NCBI RefSeq assembly: GCF_009760405.1
Contig: NZ_WRPP01000013.1
Location: 124,001-188,000, forward strand
DNA: 64,000 nt
Reading direction: 5' to 3'
DNA from: Nocardia terrae
Lineage (GTDB): Bacteria > Actinomycetota > Actinomycetes > Mycobacteriales > Mycobacteriaceae
Position numbers and translations under genes: made by a program. Of the stretch, positions 8,066 to 16,273 are shown piece by piece. A model generated the notes under the pieces. The model searched no databases, was not told the DNA's origin, and worked only from the letters and a program-made list of their open reading frames with translations. Position 1 is the stretch's first letter. Each line of letters starts with the position of its first letter.

Positions 8066-9257
8066 CACGAATCGCGATATCGCCGTCCTCGGCGCGGGCA
8101 TGCACCCGTGGGGCAAGTGGGGACGCAACTTCGTCGAATACGGCCTGGTCGCCGCGCGCGCGGCGCTGGCCGACGCCGGGGTGGACCACCTCGACGTCGG
8201 ATACATCGCGGGCGCGGACACCATCCGCAACGGCTACCCGGGGTTCGTCGCGGGCGCGACCTTCGCGCAGGCGCTGGGCTGGTCGGGCGCGCGCATCTCG
8301 AGCAGCTACGCCGCGTGCGCGTCGGGGGCGCAGGCCATCGCCAACGCGCGCGCCCAGATCCTGGCCGGGCTGACCGATGTGGCGCTGGTGATCGGCGCCG
8401 ACACCACGCCCAAGGGCTTCTTCCAGCCGGTCGGCGGTGAACGCCGCGACGATCCGGACTGGCTGCGCTTCCATCTGCTCGGCGCGACCAACCCGATCTA
8501 TTTCGCGCTGTACGCCCGCCGCCGCATGGCATTGCACGGCGCGACGCTCGATGATTTCGCCGCGGTCAAGGTGAAGAACGCCAGGCACGGCCTGAACAAC
8601 CCCTACGCCCGATACCGCAAGGAGGTGTCGGCCGAGGAGATCGCCGCTTCGGCGATCGTGTCGGATCCCCTGCGGCTGCTCGACATCTGCGCGACCAGTG
8701 ACGGCGGCGCGGCCCTGGTGCTGACGTCGATGGAGTACGCGCGCAAACACGGCGTCTCGGACCCGGTCCGGATCAAGGCGCTGTCGACGGTCACGCCGAC
8801 CTTCCCGAAGACCGTGATCGATCTACCGGATTTCGCAACGGATTCCGCGGTGGCGGTCGAACCCCAGCCGCGCGCGTTCCGCTCCGCCATCGCGCACGCC
8901 GCCTACGAGGAGGCCGGACTCGGCCCCGACGAGCTGTCCCTCGCGGAGGTCTACGACCTGTCCACCGCGCTGGAGCTGGACTGGTACGAGGACATCGGGC
9001 TGTGTGAGGCGGGCGGCGCGGAGGCGCTGTTGCGCAGCGGCGCAACGACATTGGGCGGACGGGTGCCGGTGAACCCGAGTGGCGGGCTCGCCTGCTTCGG
9101 CGAGGCGATTCCGGCGCAGGCCATCGCCCAGATCTGTGAGCTCACCTGGCAGCTGCGCGGTCAGGCCGATGGCCGGCAGGTCGAGGGCGCCCGTGCGGGC
9201 ATCGCGGTGAATCAGGGCCTGTTCGGCCACGGTTCGGCCATCATCGCCACGCGCTGA
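8058..9257 (+). CDS. lipid-transfer-protein-type thiolase
   Basis: A 399-residue thiolase-fold protein of the SCP-x/Ltp group. The nucleophile loop YAACASGAQ places Cys at residue 87. The usual C-terminal GHP motif is replaced by GGLACFGEAIPAQA, so the second catalytic centre is altered, as in the Ltp aldolase group. HGSAIIATR closes the fold. It very likely works as a complex with the DUF35 protein in degradation of a steroid or other branched side chain; retro-aldol or thiolytic cleavage are both possible. The start overlaps the end of the DUF35 gene (ATG at 8058). Confidence 0.85.
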   Translation: MTDTNRDIAVLGAGMHPWGKWGRNFVEYGLVAARAALADAGVDHLDVGYIAGADTIRNGYPGFVAGATFAQALGWSGARISSSYAACASGAQAIANARAQILAGLTDVALVIGADTTPKGFFQPVGGERRDDPDWLRFHLLGATNPIYFALYARRRMALHGATLDDFAAVKVKNARHGLNNPYARYRKEVSAEEIAASAIVSDPLRLLDICATSDGGAALVLTSMEYARKHGVSDPVRIKALSTVTPTFPKTVIDLPDFATDSAVAVEPQPRAFRSAIAHAAYEEAGLGPDELSLAEVYDLSTALELDWYEDIGLCEAGGAEALLRSGATTLGGRVPVNPSGGLACFGEAIPAQAIAQICELTWQLRGQADGRQVEGARAGIAVNQGLFGHGSAIIATR

Positions 9258-9519
9258 TACCGCGCACCGCGCTTCCACACCGAAGAACACTGCGGTTCCA
9301 CGCCGAAAACCCGGTCCCGAACCGGGTTTTCGGCCACGGCCCGGCGCGGTGTCCCCCGGCGGACCGATGGCGTGAATCACTTGATGATTCAACATCTTTA
9401 CGCCTCTGGTCAGCGGTTTCGGTGCCGCACCGCACACATGTCGGGGGTTCTCGGTACGCTGATCTTCGGATTGTGTGAGTGCGGTCTGCGCGGTGGGGGC
9501 CGGTGAGCGGGGAGGTTGT

Positions 9520-10338
9520 GTGCCGAAAGAACCCGAGAACGTCGATGCTCGGCCGGAATGGGCCCCGTTGACGGTCGATCTCGATCGGCCGAGCGCGGCC
9601 CGGGTGTGGGACTTCTTTCTCGGCGGCTCACACAATTTCCAGGTCGATCGCGCCTTCGCCCGCGAGGCGATGAAGCAGGTCCCGGAGGGACAGGTCATCG
9701 CCCGGGAGAGCCGGGCGTTTCTGCGGCGCGCGGTCCGGTACCTGGCCGAGCGAGGGGTTACCCAGTTCCTCGACATCGGGTCCGGGATTCCCACGGTCGG
9801 CAATGTGCACGAGGCGGCGCGGGAGATCCGGCCCGGCGCGCGAGTGGTCTACGTCGACAACGACCCGGTCGCCGTCACCCACAGCCGGGCGCTGTTGCAG
9901 GGTGATCGCGACACCCTCGTGCTGGAGGCCGATCTGCGGCGGCCCGAGGAGTTTCTCGGCGACGACGGCGCGGGGCTGCTGCTCGATTTCTCCGAACCGG
10001 TCGCGGTGCTGCTGGTCGCGGTGCTGCATTTCATTCCGGACTCCGATGATCCGGTCGGCCTTCTCGCGCGGATCCGCGACCGGCTGGCCCCCGGCAGTCA
10101 TCTGGTCATCGTGCACGGGAGCATCGAGAACGACGGCCACCAGGCCGTGGCCGAGATGTACAAGCGCATGCCGACGCCGCTCACCATGCGCGATTACCGG
10201 GAAGTGCTGCGCTTCTTCGACGACTTCGAGATGGTCCCGCCCGGACTGGTCAGGATGCCGGAGTGGCGGCCGGATCCGATGCACGGGTCGCCCGGACTGC
10301 GTATCCCGGGATACGCCGGTGTGGGGCGACTGCCATGA
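9520..10338 (+). CDS. S-adenosylmethionine-dependent methyltransferase (SAV2177 type)
   Basis: A 272-residue protein of the actinobacterial family often named S-adenosyl methyltransferase. Family landmarks are RPSAARVWDFFLGGSHNF near the N terminus, the SAM motif FLDIGSGIPTVGN, the acidic ribose-binding strand VVYVDNDPVAV, and AVLHFIPDSDDP. GTG at 9520 is chosen because it follows a GGAGG at 9511-9514; the frame extends further upstream. The substrate of this family is not established. Its last four bases overlap the start of the diguanylate cyclase gene (ATGA), so the two form an operon. Confidence 0.85.
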   Translation: MPKEPENVDARPEWAPLTVDLDRPSAARVWDFFLGGSHNFQVDRAFAREAMKQVPEGQVIARESRAFLRRAVRYLAERGVTQFLDIGSGIPTVGNVHEAAREIRPGARVVYVDNDPVAVTHSRALLQGDRDTLVLEADLRRPEEFLGDDGAGLLLDFSEPVAVLLVAVLHFIPDSDDPVGLLARIRDRLAPGSHLVIVHGSIENDGHQAVAEMYKRMPTPLTMRDYREVLRFFDDFEMVPPGLVRMPEWRPDPMHGSPGLRIPGYAGVGRLP

Positions 10339-11279
10339 TCGTGCGGCGGCTGGGAGTGACACCACCGGGTCTACGCGACCGCGAGCGCGTACTGCGACTG
10401 GCCGCTGACGAATACCTCAGGCTGCTCGCCACCGTCGGTTACGTCGCGCCCGACCGTCCCGCGGCCGTGAAGCTCACCACCGGCTTCCTGCGCGGCATCG
10501 ACCGCATCAGCCAGGACGGCGTCGAGAACGCAAGTGAGGCAACGCTGCTCGGCGCGGAGCTGGCCGGCAGCCTGCCGGGACTGCTCACCAGCTCGCGCTT
10601 CGTCGGCCCGCTGGTCACCGCGACCCTGTTCGCCGCGCCGCCCGCGCCCGCCGGGGTGTGGACGCTGCACGCGGGATACGCGGTGGCGGGTTACGCCGAG
10701 GTCCTCGCCGAGCGGGCCCTCGGCGACCACGAGACCATCCTGCGGGCGGCGGTCGCGGCCCGCGAACATCGGATCACCGAATTGCAGGATCGGCTCCAGC
10801 ACGCCGCCACCCACGATCGGCTCACCGGGCTGCCCAATCGCGCCATGCTCGAGGAGCGGATCGCCGAATTGCTGTCCACCGGGCGGACTTTGGCGGTGCT
10901 GCTGGTCGATCTGGACGGCTTCAAGCAGATCAACGACATGCACGGCCACGCGGTCGGTGACGAGCTGCTCGTGGCGGTCGCGGAGCGGTTGAGCTCGGTC
11001 ACGGGCGCGCAGGACTGCGTATGCCGTTACGGCGGAGACGAATTCGTCATCGCCACCGCCGGCGGAGACGAAGCGGCGCTGGTGATCGCCGACGGCGTAC
11101 TCGCCGAGATCGCCCGCCCGTTCTTTTTGTCCACCGGTGCGGTTCGCGTGCGCGCCAGCATCGGCATCGCGACCACCGCCGGGGGCAGCCGTGATGCCGC
11201 GGCGCTCATCCACGCCGCGGATCGCGGCATGTACTCCGCGAAATCCAGTGGCGGCCACCGCCATCACACCGAGCGTTGA
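10335..11279 (+). CDS. GGDEF diguanylate cyclase with N-terminal sensory region
   Basis: A 314-residue soluble protein. Residues 1-140 are a helical region without a membrane segment, which I do not recognise. A short coiled linker (about 140-155) leads to a GGDEF domain beginning HDRLTGLPNRAML. The active-site motif is intact (RYGGDEF, GGDEF at about 233-237) and LVDLDGFKQIND supplies the metal-binding Asp. There is no RxxD inhibitory site in the expected place before GGDEF. It should make cyclic di-GMP. It is co-translated with the methyltransferase through a 4-bp overlap. Confidence 0.88.
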   Translation: MIVRRLGVTPPGLRDRERVLRLAADEYLRLLATVGYVAPDRPAAVKLTTGFLRGIDRISQDGVENASEATLLGAELAGSLPGLLTSSRFVGPLVTATLFAAPPAPAGVWTLHAGYAVAGYAEVLAERALGDHETILRAAVAAREHRITELQDRLQHAATHDRLTGLPNRAMLEERIAELLSTGRTLAVLLVDLDGFKQINDMHGHAVGDELLVAVAERLSSVTGAQDCVCRYGGDEFVIATAGGDEAALVIADGVLAEIARPFFLSTGAVRVRASIGIATTAGGSRDAAALIHAADRGMYSAKSSGGHRHHTER

Positions 11280-11313
11280 GGCGAAGCCCAGGACACCGAG
11301 CGCTGAGACAAGC

Positions 11314-11925
11314 TCAGGGGAGCACGTTCGGAATGAGCTGCGGCGCTTGCTGCGCCACCCAGGTGCCGATGAACGAACCGGCGTAGTAGCCGATATAGGT
11401 TCCGGCCACACCGCCGAGGACGCCGCCGCCGATCAAGCCGATGGGCGTGGCCAGGCCGCCGGACAGCGCACCGGCCAGGCCCGCTCCTGCCGTGCCGCCC
11501 AGTACGGCTCCCGAGATGCCGCCGATGATCTGGCCCGCGGTCGAGCCGATGTAGGTGCCGTTCTCCATGGGACTCGCGATGGGGGTGGCGTAGGCGACCG
11601 GGGCGGCGTGCGGGACGGGCTCGGGCGCGGCCGATCCGATGTGGTCGACGGCCGGGGCCGAGTCGGCGGCCCCTGGGGCGAAGCTCATCGGTGCGGAGGC
11701 CGTGGCGAAGTTTTCGGACGCGGCGATCTGGTTCGCGGTGGGAGCGGCGGTCGGGTTCGCGTCGGGCCGGGCGCTCGCGGCGGAGGTCACGACCGGTGCG
11801 GGCTGGGCCGCAGCGGTTCCTACACCGGCGATCCCGACCGCGGCGGGTACCACCACGGCCACCGGAAGTCCGCGCAGCAACTTGCCCCGGGTGCTCACCG
11901 CACGATGCCGACCTGCCATGTCCAT
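11314..11925 (-). CDS. secreted glycine-zipper protein
   Basis: A 203-residue protein with an N-terminal signal peptide (LRGLPVAVVVPAAVGIAGVG then TAAAQPAP). A long Ala/Pro-rich linker follows, then a C-terminal glycine-zipper region (GSTAGQIIGGISGAVLGGTA... and GGVLGGVAGTYIGYYAGSFIG) that can form membrane-associated helical hairpins. ATG 11925 (MDMAGRH) is preferred over ATG 11919 because a GGAAAGGCGG ribosome site precedes it. It is probably exported and associates with the envelope. Function unknown. Confidence 0.75.
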   Translation of the reverse strand: MDMAGRHRAVSTRGKLLRGLPVAVVVPAAVGIAGVGTAAAQPAPVVTSAASARPDANPTAAPTANQIAASENFATASAPMSFAPGAADSAPAVDHIGSAAPEPVPHAAPVAYATPIASPMENGTYIGSTAGQIIGGISGAVLGGTAGAGLAGALSGGLATPIGLIGGGVLGGVAGTYIGYYAGSFIGTWVAQQAPQLIPNVLP

Positions 11926-12280
11926 CCGCCTTTCCGAACCTGGTGTGCTGTCGATCCACCATCGTCGGCGCGGGGCCGGGCACAACAGGATTGTGATCGG
12001 CTTCGCAGAATGTCTCGGCGGCTATCGGTTTTCGCGTGGGCAAAATCTTCGCGTCGGCATCGCGTCGGCTGAACCACGTTGTTCGGTAATCGTCGCCGCA
12101 TTTTTCCGGTGCCGGCGACTTATTCGTTACTCGCGGTAAACCGCACGGTGCGTTGGGAATCGGCGGAGCTCGGGATACCAAACGGTCCAAAACGCTCATC
12201 TGAATAGCCGATATTTCATATGCTCCGGACCGCGAGCCGGGACTGTGCCCGCCTCGGCATCTGGATAAGAGGACAGCTCT

Positions 12281-12538
12281 ATGAAACGAACCATTCTCGT
12301 GGGTATCGCCGCCTGCGCCCTGCTGGGTAGCGGTGTCGGAACGGCTGCGGCGGAGGGCATCCCGCTGACAGCGCAGGACGTGGATATCTCACCCGGGTCC
12401 GCCGCGGACCTCGGCAATGCCGTGGGCGCCGGATCCGTGGACGCGGGCAGTGCGGCGCTGGTGCTGGGCGGCGCCTTCGGCAGCGGCTACGCCGACGGCG
12501 CGCTGAACCAGATCCTCAGCAGCCTGTCCGCCCACTGA
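12281..12538 (+). CDS. small secreted protein (85 aa)
   Basis: A clear signal peptide (MKRTILVGIAACALLGSGVG, cleavage after TAAA) is followed by about 60 residues rich in Ala, Gly, Ser and Asp (SPGSAADLGNAVGAGSVDAG). It has no cysteines and no recognised domain. AGAGGACAG just upstream can serve as a ribosome binding site. It is divergent from the glycine-zipper gene. Small alanine/glycine-rich exported proteins of this kind are common in Nocardia and mycobacteria; the role is unknown. Confidence 0.7.
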   Translation: MKRTILVGIAACALLGSGVGTAAAEGIPLTAQDVDISPGSAADLGNAVGAGSVDAGSAALVLGGAFGSGYADGALNQILSSLSAH

Positions 12539-12712
12539 ACCGGGCCCGCTGAGATGTGCGCACAACCCCCTTCGTCGTGCGCACATCTCACCAGGCTCGA
12601 CGCGTGGGTGAGCGGAACGGTTGTGCGACAACGATCTTCGGTACCCGATGAGGCGTAGGTCATGGGATCGTGGTCTTGTCACCGCCGCAAGGTTTTTCGT
12701 TAGATATCTGGC

Positions 12713-13321
12713 GTGCACACTACCCGCGTGGCCACTGCGGCCGATCTGACCGCCTGTGCCGAGGTGCTCGCGGAATCCTTCGCCGAAGATCCGCTCATGG
12801 CCGCGATCTGGCCCGACCCAGCACGCCGGTACGCCGCGCTGCCCGCGTACTTCACGGCCACGCTGCGGCATTTCCATCTCCCGGCCGGCGGGGTGCAGGT
12901 CGCCTCCGACCGCGACGACCGGATCTGCGCTGTCGCGGTGTGGGATCCGCCCGGCGAATGGGAGCAGCCGGCCGGGCGCACGCTGCGGGCGCTCCCGGAT
13001 CTGGTGCCCGCGCTGCGTTTTCGCGTGCCCGCGGCCATCGCGGTCCGGCGCGTGCTCGAAGCACACCATCCTCGCGACCCCCGGCACTGGTATCTGGCCA
13101 ACCTGGGCACGGCCAAGAGCCATCGCGGTCAGGGCTACGCGGCGGCGCTGCTGGCCGATCGCGCCGACACCGCGCCGAACTGGGCCCAGTTTCTGGTGTG
13201 CACCCAGCAGCACAATGTCGCGTACTACGAGCGCCACGGATTCTCGGTGACCGAGGAATTCGAGCTGCCCGGCGCTGCCCGGCCCACCATGTGGGCCATG
13301 TGGCGGGAGGCGCGGATCTAG
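12713..13321 (+). CDS. GNAT-family N-acetyltransferase
   Basis: A 202-residue GNAT protein. The acetyl-CoA motif is seen as HWYLANLGTAKSHRGQGYAAALL, with the RGQGYA pyrophosphate-binding turn, followed by FLVCTQQHNVAYYERHGF, the C-terminal motif B region. Helix 1 (TAADLTACAEVLAESF) is typical of the actinobacterial small-molecule GNAT group. The start is a GTG at 12713. The substrate is unknown. It is a single gene with short spacers on both sides. Confidence 0.85.
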   Translation: MHTTRVATAADLTACAEVLAESFAEDPLMAAIWPDPARRYAALPAYFTATLRHFHLPAGGVQVASDRDDRICAVAVWDPPGEWEQPAGRTLRALPDLVPALRFRVPAAIAVRRVLEAHHPRDPRHWYLANLGTAKSHRGQGYAAALLADRADTAPNWAQFLVCTQQHNVAYYERHGFSVTEEFELPGAARPTMWAMWREARI

Positions 13322-13426
13322 ACCCCGGCAGCGATCTGGGTCTCACATGCGGGTAGCCGGGGTTTGTGATATTGCGGCGCTGGTTAGCATCGGTTCACGT
13401 ACGCATCGAGGAAACCCCGAGGACTT

Positions 13427-14896
13427 GTGTTGACTACCGACCATCTGGACCGCTGGAACGCTCACGAGGCAGCAGCGGAGGCGATGATTCCCCTCATCGG
13501 GAAGCTGTATCGCGAAAAGGGGGTGACGATCCTGCTGCACAGCCGGTCGCTGGTGAACAAGTCGGTGATCAGCATCCTGCGGACTCACCGGTTCGCGCGG
13601 CAGATCGAGGGCGAGGAGCTCTCGATCGACGAGACCTTCCCGTTCCTCGAGGTGCTCAGCGCGATGGACCTGGGCCCCAGCAAGATCGACCTCGGCCGCC
13701 TGGTGATGGCCTACCGCGCCGACGAGCGCGGGCTGTCGGTGCCGGAGTTCACCGCCGACGTGCTGGCCGACATCACCGACGGCAACAAGGCGCAGGCGCA
13801 GGGTCCGCGCGATGTCGTGCTCTACGGCTTCGGCCGCATCGGCCGCCTGGTGGCCCGGCTGCTCATCGAGAAGGTCGGCTCGGGCAACGGGCTGCGGCTG
13901 CGGGCCGTGGTGGTGCGCAAGGGCGGCGAGGAGGACCTGGTCAAGCGGGCCTCGCTGCTGCGGCGCGACTCGGTGCACGGCAAGTTCAACGGGACCATCA
14001 AGGTCGACGCCGAGAACTCCACGATCATCGCCAACGGCAATGCCATCAAGTTCATCTACAGCGATTCCCCCTCGGCGATCGACTACACCGAGTACGGCAT
14101 CGACAACGCGATCCTGATCGACAACACCGGCAAGTGGCGCGACCGCGAGGGCCTCGAGAAGCACCTGCGCCCCGGCATCGCGAAGGTCGTGCTGACCGCG
14201 CCGGGCAAGGGCGACGTGCCGAACATCGTGCACGGCGTCAACCACCGCGAGCAGGACCTCTCGGCCCAGATCTACTCGTGCGCCTCGTGCACGACCAACG
14301 CGATCGTGCCGCCGCTGAAGGCGATGGAGGACGAGTTCGGGATCGTGCGCGGGCACGTGGAGACGGTGCACTCGTTCACCAACGACCAGAACCTGCTGGA
14401 CAACTACCACAAGTCCGATCGCCGCGGCCGGTCCGCGCCGTTCAACCTGGTGCTCACCGAGACCGGTGCGCAGTCCGCGGTGAAGAAGGCCATGCCGGAC
14501 TTCACGGCCAAGATCACCGGCAGCTCGATTCGCGTTCCCACGCCGGATGTCTCGGTCGCGATCCTGAACCTGCAGCTGCGCCGCGAGACCACCAAGGCCG
14601 AGGTGCTCGAGTACCTGCGCGAGATGTCGCTGTCGGGTCCGTTGAGCCGCAACCTCGATTTCACCGCCGCCACCGATGTGGTGTCCAGCGACTTCATCGG
14701 GTCGCGCGCGGCCTCGATCGTGGACGCCAACGCCACCATCGTGGACGGGGACACCGCGATCCTCTACCTCTGGTACGACAACGAATTCGGTTACTCGTGC
14801 CAGGTCGTGCGGACCGTGCAGTACATCTCGGGCGTCGAGTACCCGACCTACCCGCAGCTGGGTGAGGACGTGCTCGTGCCGGTCGCCGTCGGCTAG
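13427..14896 (+). CDS. glyceraldehyde-3-phosphate dehydrogenase, long GapB type
   Basis: A 489-residue GAPDH with an N-terminal extension of about 125 residues (WNAHEAAAEAMIPLIGKLYREK...) before the Rossmann fold (YGFGRIGRLVARLL). The catalytic SCASCTTN motif puts the active Cys at residue 288, and HSFTNDQNLLDNYHK follows with the catalytic His region. The total length resembles the GapB enzyme of Corynebacterium, which favours the gluconeogenic direction, rather than the 330-residue glycolytic GAPDH. The start is GTG 13427. It is a single gene that ends at a strong bidirectional hairpin. Confidence 0.9.
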   Translation: MLTTDHLDRWNAHEAAAEAMIPLIGKLYREKGVTILLHSRSLVNKSVISILRTHRFARQIEGEELSIDETFPFLEVLSAMDLGPSKIDLGRLVMAYRADERGLSVPEFTADVLADITDGNKAQAQGPRDVVLYGFGRIGRLVARLLIEKVGSGNGLRLRAVVVRKGGEEDLVKRASLLRRDSVHGKFNGTIKVDAENSTIIANGNAIKFIYSDSPSAIDYTEYGIDNAILIDNTGKWRDREGLEKHLRPGIAKVVLTAPGKGDVPNIVHGVNHREQDLSAQIYSCASCTTNAIVPPLKAMEDEFGIVRGHVETVHSFTNDQNLLDNYHKSDRRGRSAPFNLVLTETGAQSAVKKAMPDFTAKITGSSIRVPTPDVSVAILNLQLRRETTKAEVLEYLREMSLSGPLSRNLDFTAATDVVSSDFIGSRAASIVDANATIVDGDTAILYLWYDNEFGYSCQVVRTVQYISGVEYPTYPQLGEDVLVPVAVG

Positions 14897-14921
14897 CGAA
14901 TCCCGCCTCCGCGCAAGCGAA

Positions 14922-14954
14922 ACGGGCCCGGACAGCCATGCTGTCCGGGCCCGT
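14922..14954. terminator. bidirectional terminator hairpin
   Basis: A perfect 14-bp stem (ACGGGCCCGGACAG / CTGTCCGGGCCCGT) with a 5-nt loop lies between the convergent GAPDH and membrane-protein genes. Confidence 0.85.
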
Positions 14955-14964
14955 CGCCGTTCGG

Positions 14965-15603
14965 TCAACTGGCGGTCTGGACCGGCTTCCAGCACACCAC
15001 GCGCGGGGGCTGGGTGGTGACCATCGCGGCCTGCGGGATCACGCACCCGGCGGGGTCGGTGATGCCGTCGAATCGGTTGTCGACCTTGACGGTGACGCCG
15101 GGGCCGCCGGTGGCGGCGCAGTCGACCGGGGTGAGCTGGTTGACCGTGTCCTGCAGGCTGAAGCAGTCGCCGACCTTGACATTGGGGGCGAAGCACAGCG
15201 AGTGGCTGCCGTCGGTCAGCACGAAATAGCCCGCGTCGCGCAGCTTCCCGTCCGGGCAGGTGCCGCCGTCCTTCACCGCGGCGGCCAGCTCGTAGACGGC
15301 GGTGTGGTCGTCGCAGGGGGTGGGCTGGATCTTGCCGAGCTGGGCGGTGCGGTAGTCCTTGGAGGTGACGCAGTTGCCGACGGCCAGCTCGACGTGCGCG
15401 GTCTTCGCGGTGGAGCTGTGGGTGAAGCTCGCCAGCAGTCCGAGCGCCAGGACCAGGACTCCGGCGATGGCGATGAACGCGCCGCTGTTCTTCGGCAGTC
15501 GTGCCAGCGGGGAGGGAGCGGCGTCGGCGGGCGCGGACTTCGGCCGCAGCACCAGGACGAGTCCCGCGACCAGCAGGACGACTCCGATTGCTGCAATGAT
15601 CAC
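14965..15603 (-). CDS. membrane-anchored extracellular protein
   Basis: 212 residues. Two hydrophobic helices are present (residues 1-19, MIIAAIGVVLLVAGLVLVL, and about 41-60, AGVLVLALGLLA). A cysteine-rich exterior domain follows with the pattern GNCV...PCDD...TCPDG...LCFAP...GDCFSL...DCAA...GCVIP...VVCWKP. Paired cysteines suggest disulfides outside the membrane. The layout resembles the LppU/SCO3897-like exported proteins of actinobacteria. Function unknown. Confidence 0.75.
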   Translation of the reverse strand: MIIAAIGVVLLVAGLVLVLRPKSAPADAAPSPLARLPKNSGAFIAIAGVLVLALGLLASFTHSSTAKTAHVELAVGNCVTSKDYRTAQLGKIQPTPCDDHTAVYELAAAVKDGGTCPDGKLRDAGYFVLTDGSHSLCFAPNVKVGDCFSLQDTVNQLTPVDCAATGGPGVTVKVDNRFDGITDPAGCVIPQAAMVTTQPPRVVCWKPVQTAS

Positions 15604-15713
15604 TGTCTTTTCTTCCTTCCGGGTCCGGTGACGGACACCGGCAGGCAGGAAGGTACCCCGAGACAGGGACCGGCCGGGCTGTTTTTAAATGAACTCGTTC
15701 CTGATTTTCGGGC

Positions 15714-15950
15714 TTACTGATCGGCCAGCTTGCCCGCGGGGTAGCGCAGGTGGTCGGCGGCGGTGGCCTTGATCCGCCACTTCATCAGGTTCACGGCCGA
15801 CAGGATCGCGGCGACGACCAGGGCGGTCAGCAGGAACAGCTGATCGCGGGGGTCGAGGACGGCGAGAATTCCCAGCCCGACCAGGAAGGTGACGATATTG
15901 ATCATCGCGAACCCCACCTGCTGGTTCGGGGTCAGGGCCTTCGCGGACAT
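15714..15950 (-). CDS. small two-helix membrane protein (78 aa)
   Basis: Two membrane helices are clear: GFAMINIVTFLVGLGILAVL and QLFLLTALVVAAILSAVNLM, separated by a short DPRD loop. A basic tail (KWRIKATAADH) follows. The start ATG 15950 (MSAKALTPNQQ) has GAGGAG about 9 nt upstream. I do not recognise the family. It is transcribed alone, and a DNA segment of about 260 bp with a decayed gene lies upstream. Confidence 0.7.
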   Translation of the reverse strand: MSAKALTPNQQVGFAMINIVTFLVGLGILAVLDPRDQLFLLTALVVAAILSAVNLMKWRIKATAADHLRYPAGKLADQ

Positions 15951-16003
15951 GTGGTGGCTCCTCGGATCACGTACTGCGCCATGGGAAGTTGACTGATCCG
16001 ACG

Positions 16004-16234
16004 CTAACAACGGAAACCGGCCGCGCTAAGGGACAAACGCCCTCGAACCGCGCCCGTCCGCACGGCCGGTGGCGAGCAGCAGCAGGGTGGCGATGGGTGG
16101 GCCACCACGTCGCGGATTCGCCAGCTCTCGCAGAGGGATTCGTGATTCCACTGGGCCTCGGTGAGGGGCGCCAGCTGGTCGTGGAGGGTGCGGCGTTCGG
16201 TCGCCACCGCTTGCCAGATCTCGTCGGGTGTCAT
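16004..16234 (-). pseudogene. frameshifted, truncated maleylpyruvate isomerase-family (mycothiol/DinB-like) gene
   Basis: The first 46 residues (MTPDEIWQAVATERRTL... to CESWRIRDVVAH) match the N-terminal helix of the mycothiol-dependent maleylpyruvate isomerase / DinB-like family, including the WRIRDVVAH signature. After VVAH the frame turns into Pro/Cys-rich nonsense. Moving by one base restores a sensible helix (IATLLLLATGRADG) that ends at a stop shortly after. So there is one frameshift, and the remaining 150 or more residues of the domain are missing. It is divergent from the MerR gene. Confidence 0.65.
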
Positions 16235-16253
16235 GGTGGATACGGTAGGAATT

Positions 16254-16265
16254 CCACCCGGGTGG
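16254..16265. promoter_or_regulatory. palindrome at the MerR gene start
   Basis: CCACCCGGGTGG is a perfect 12-bp palindrome 9 bp before the proposed GTG (16274) of the MerR gene. It overlaps the ribosome binding site, so it could be an autoregulatory site. Confidence 0.4.
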
Positions 16266-16273
16266 AGGTGCAA

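Noticed and set aside
13343..15196. Very long minus-strand open frame over the GAPDH gene
   Set aside because: Antisense shadow of a high-GC gene; low-complexity Arg/Val/Asp composition and no domain, while the plus strand encodes a clear GAPDH.
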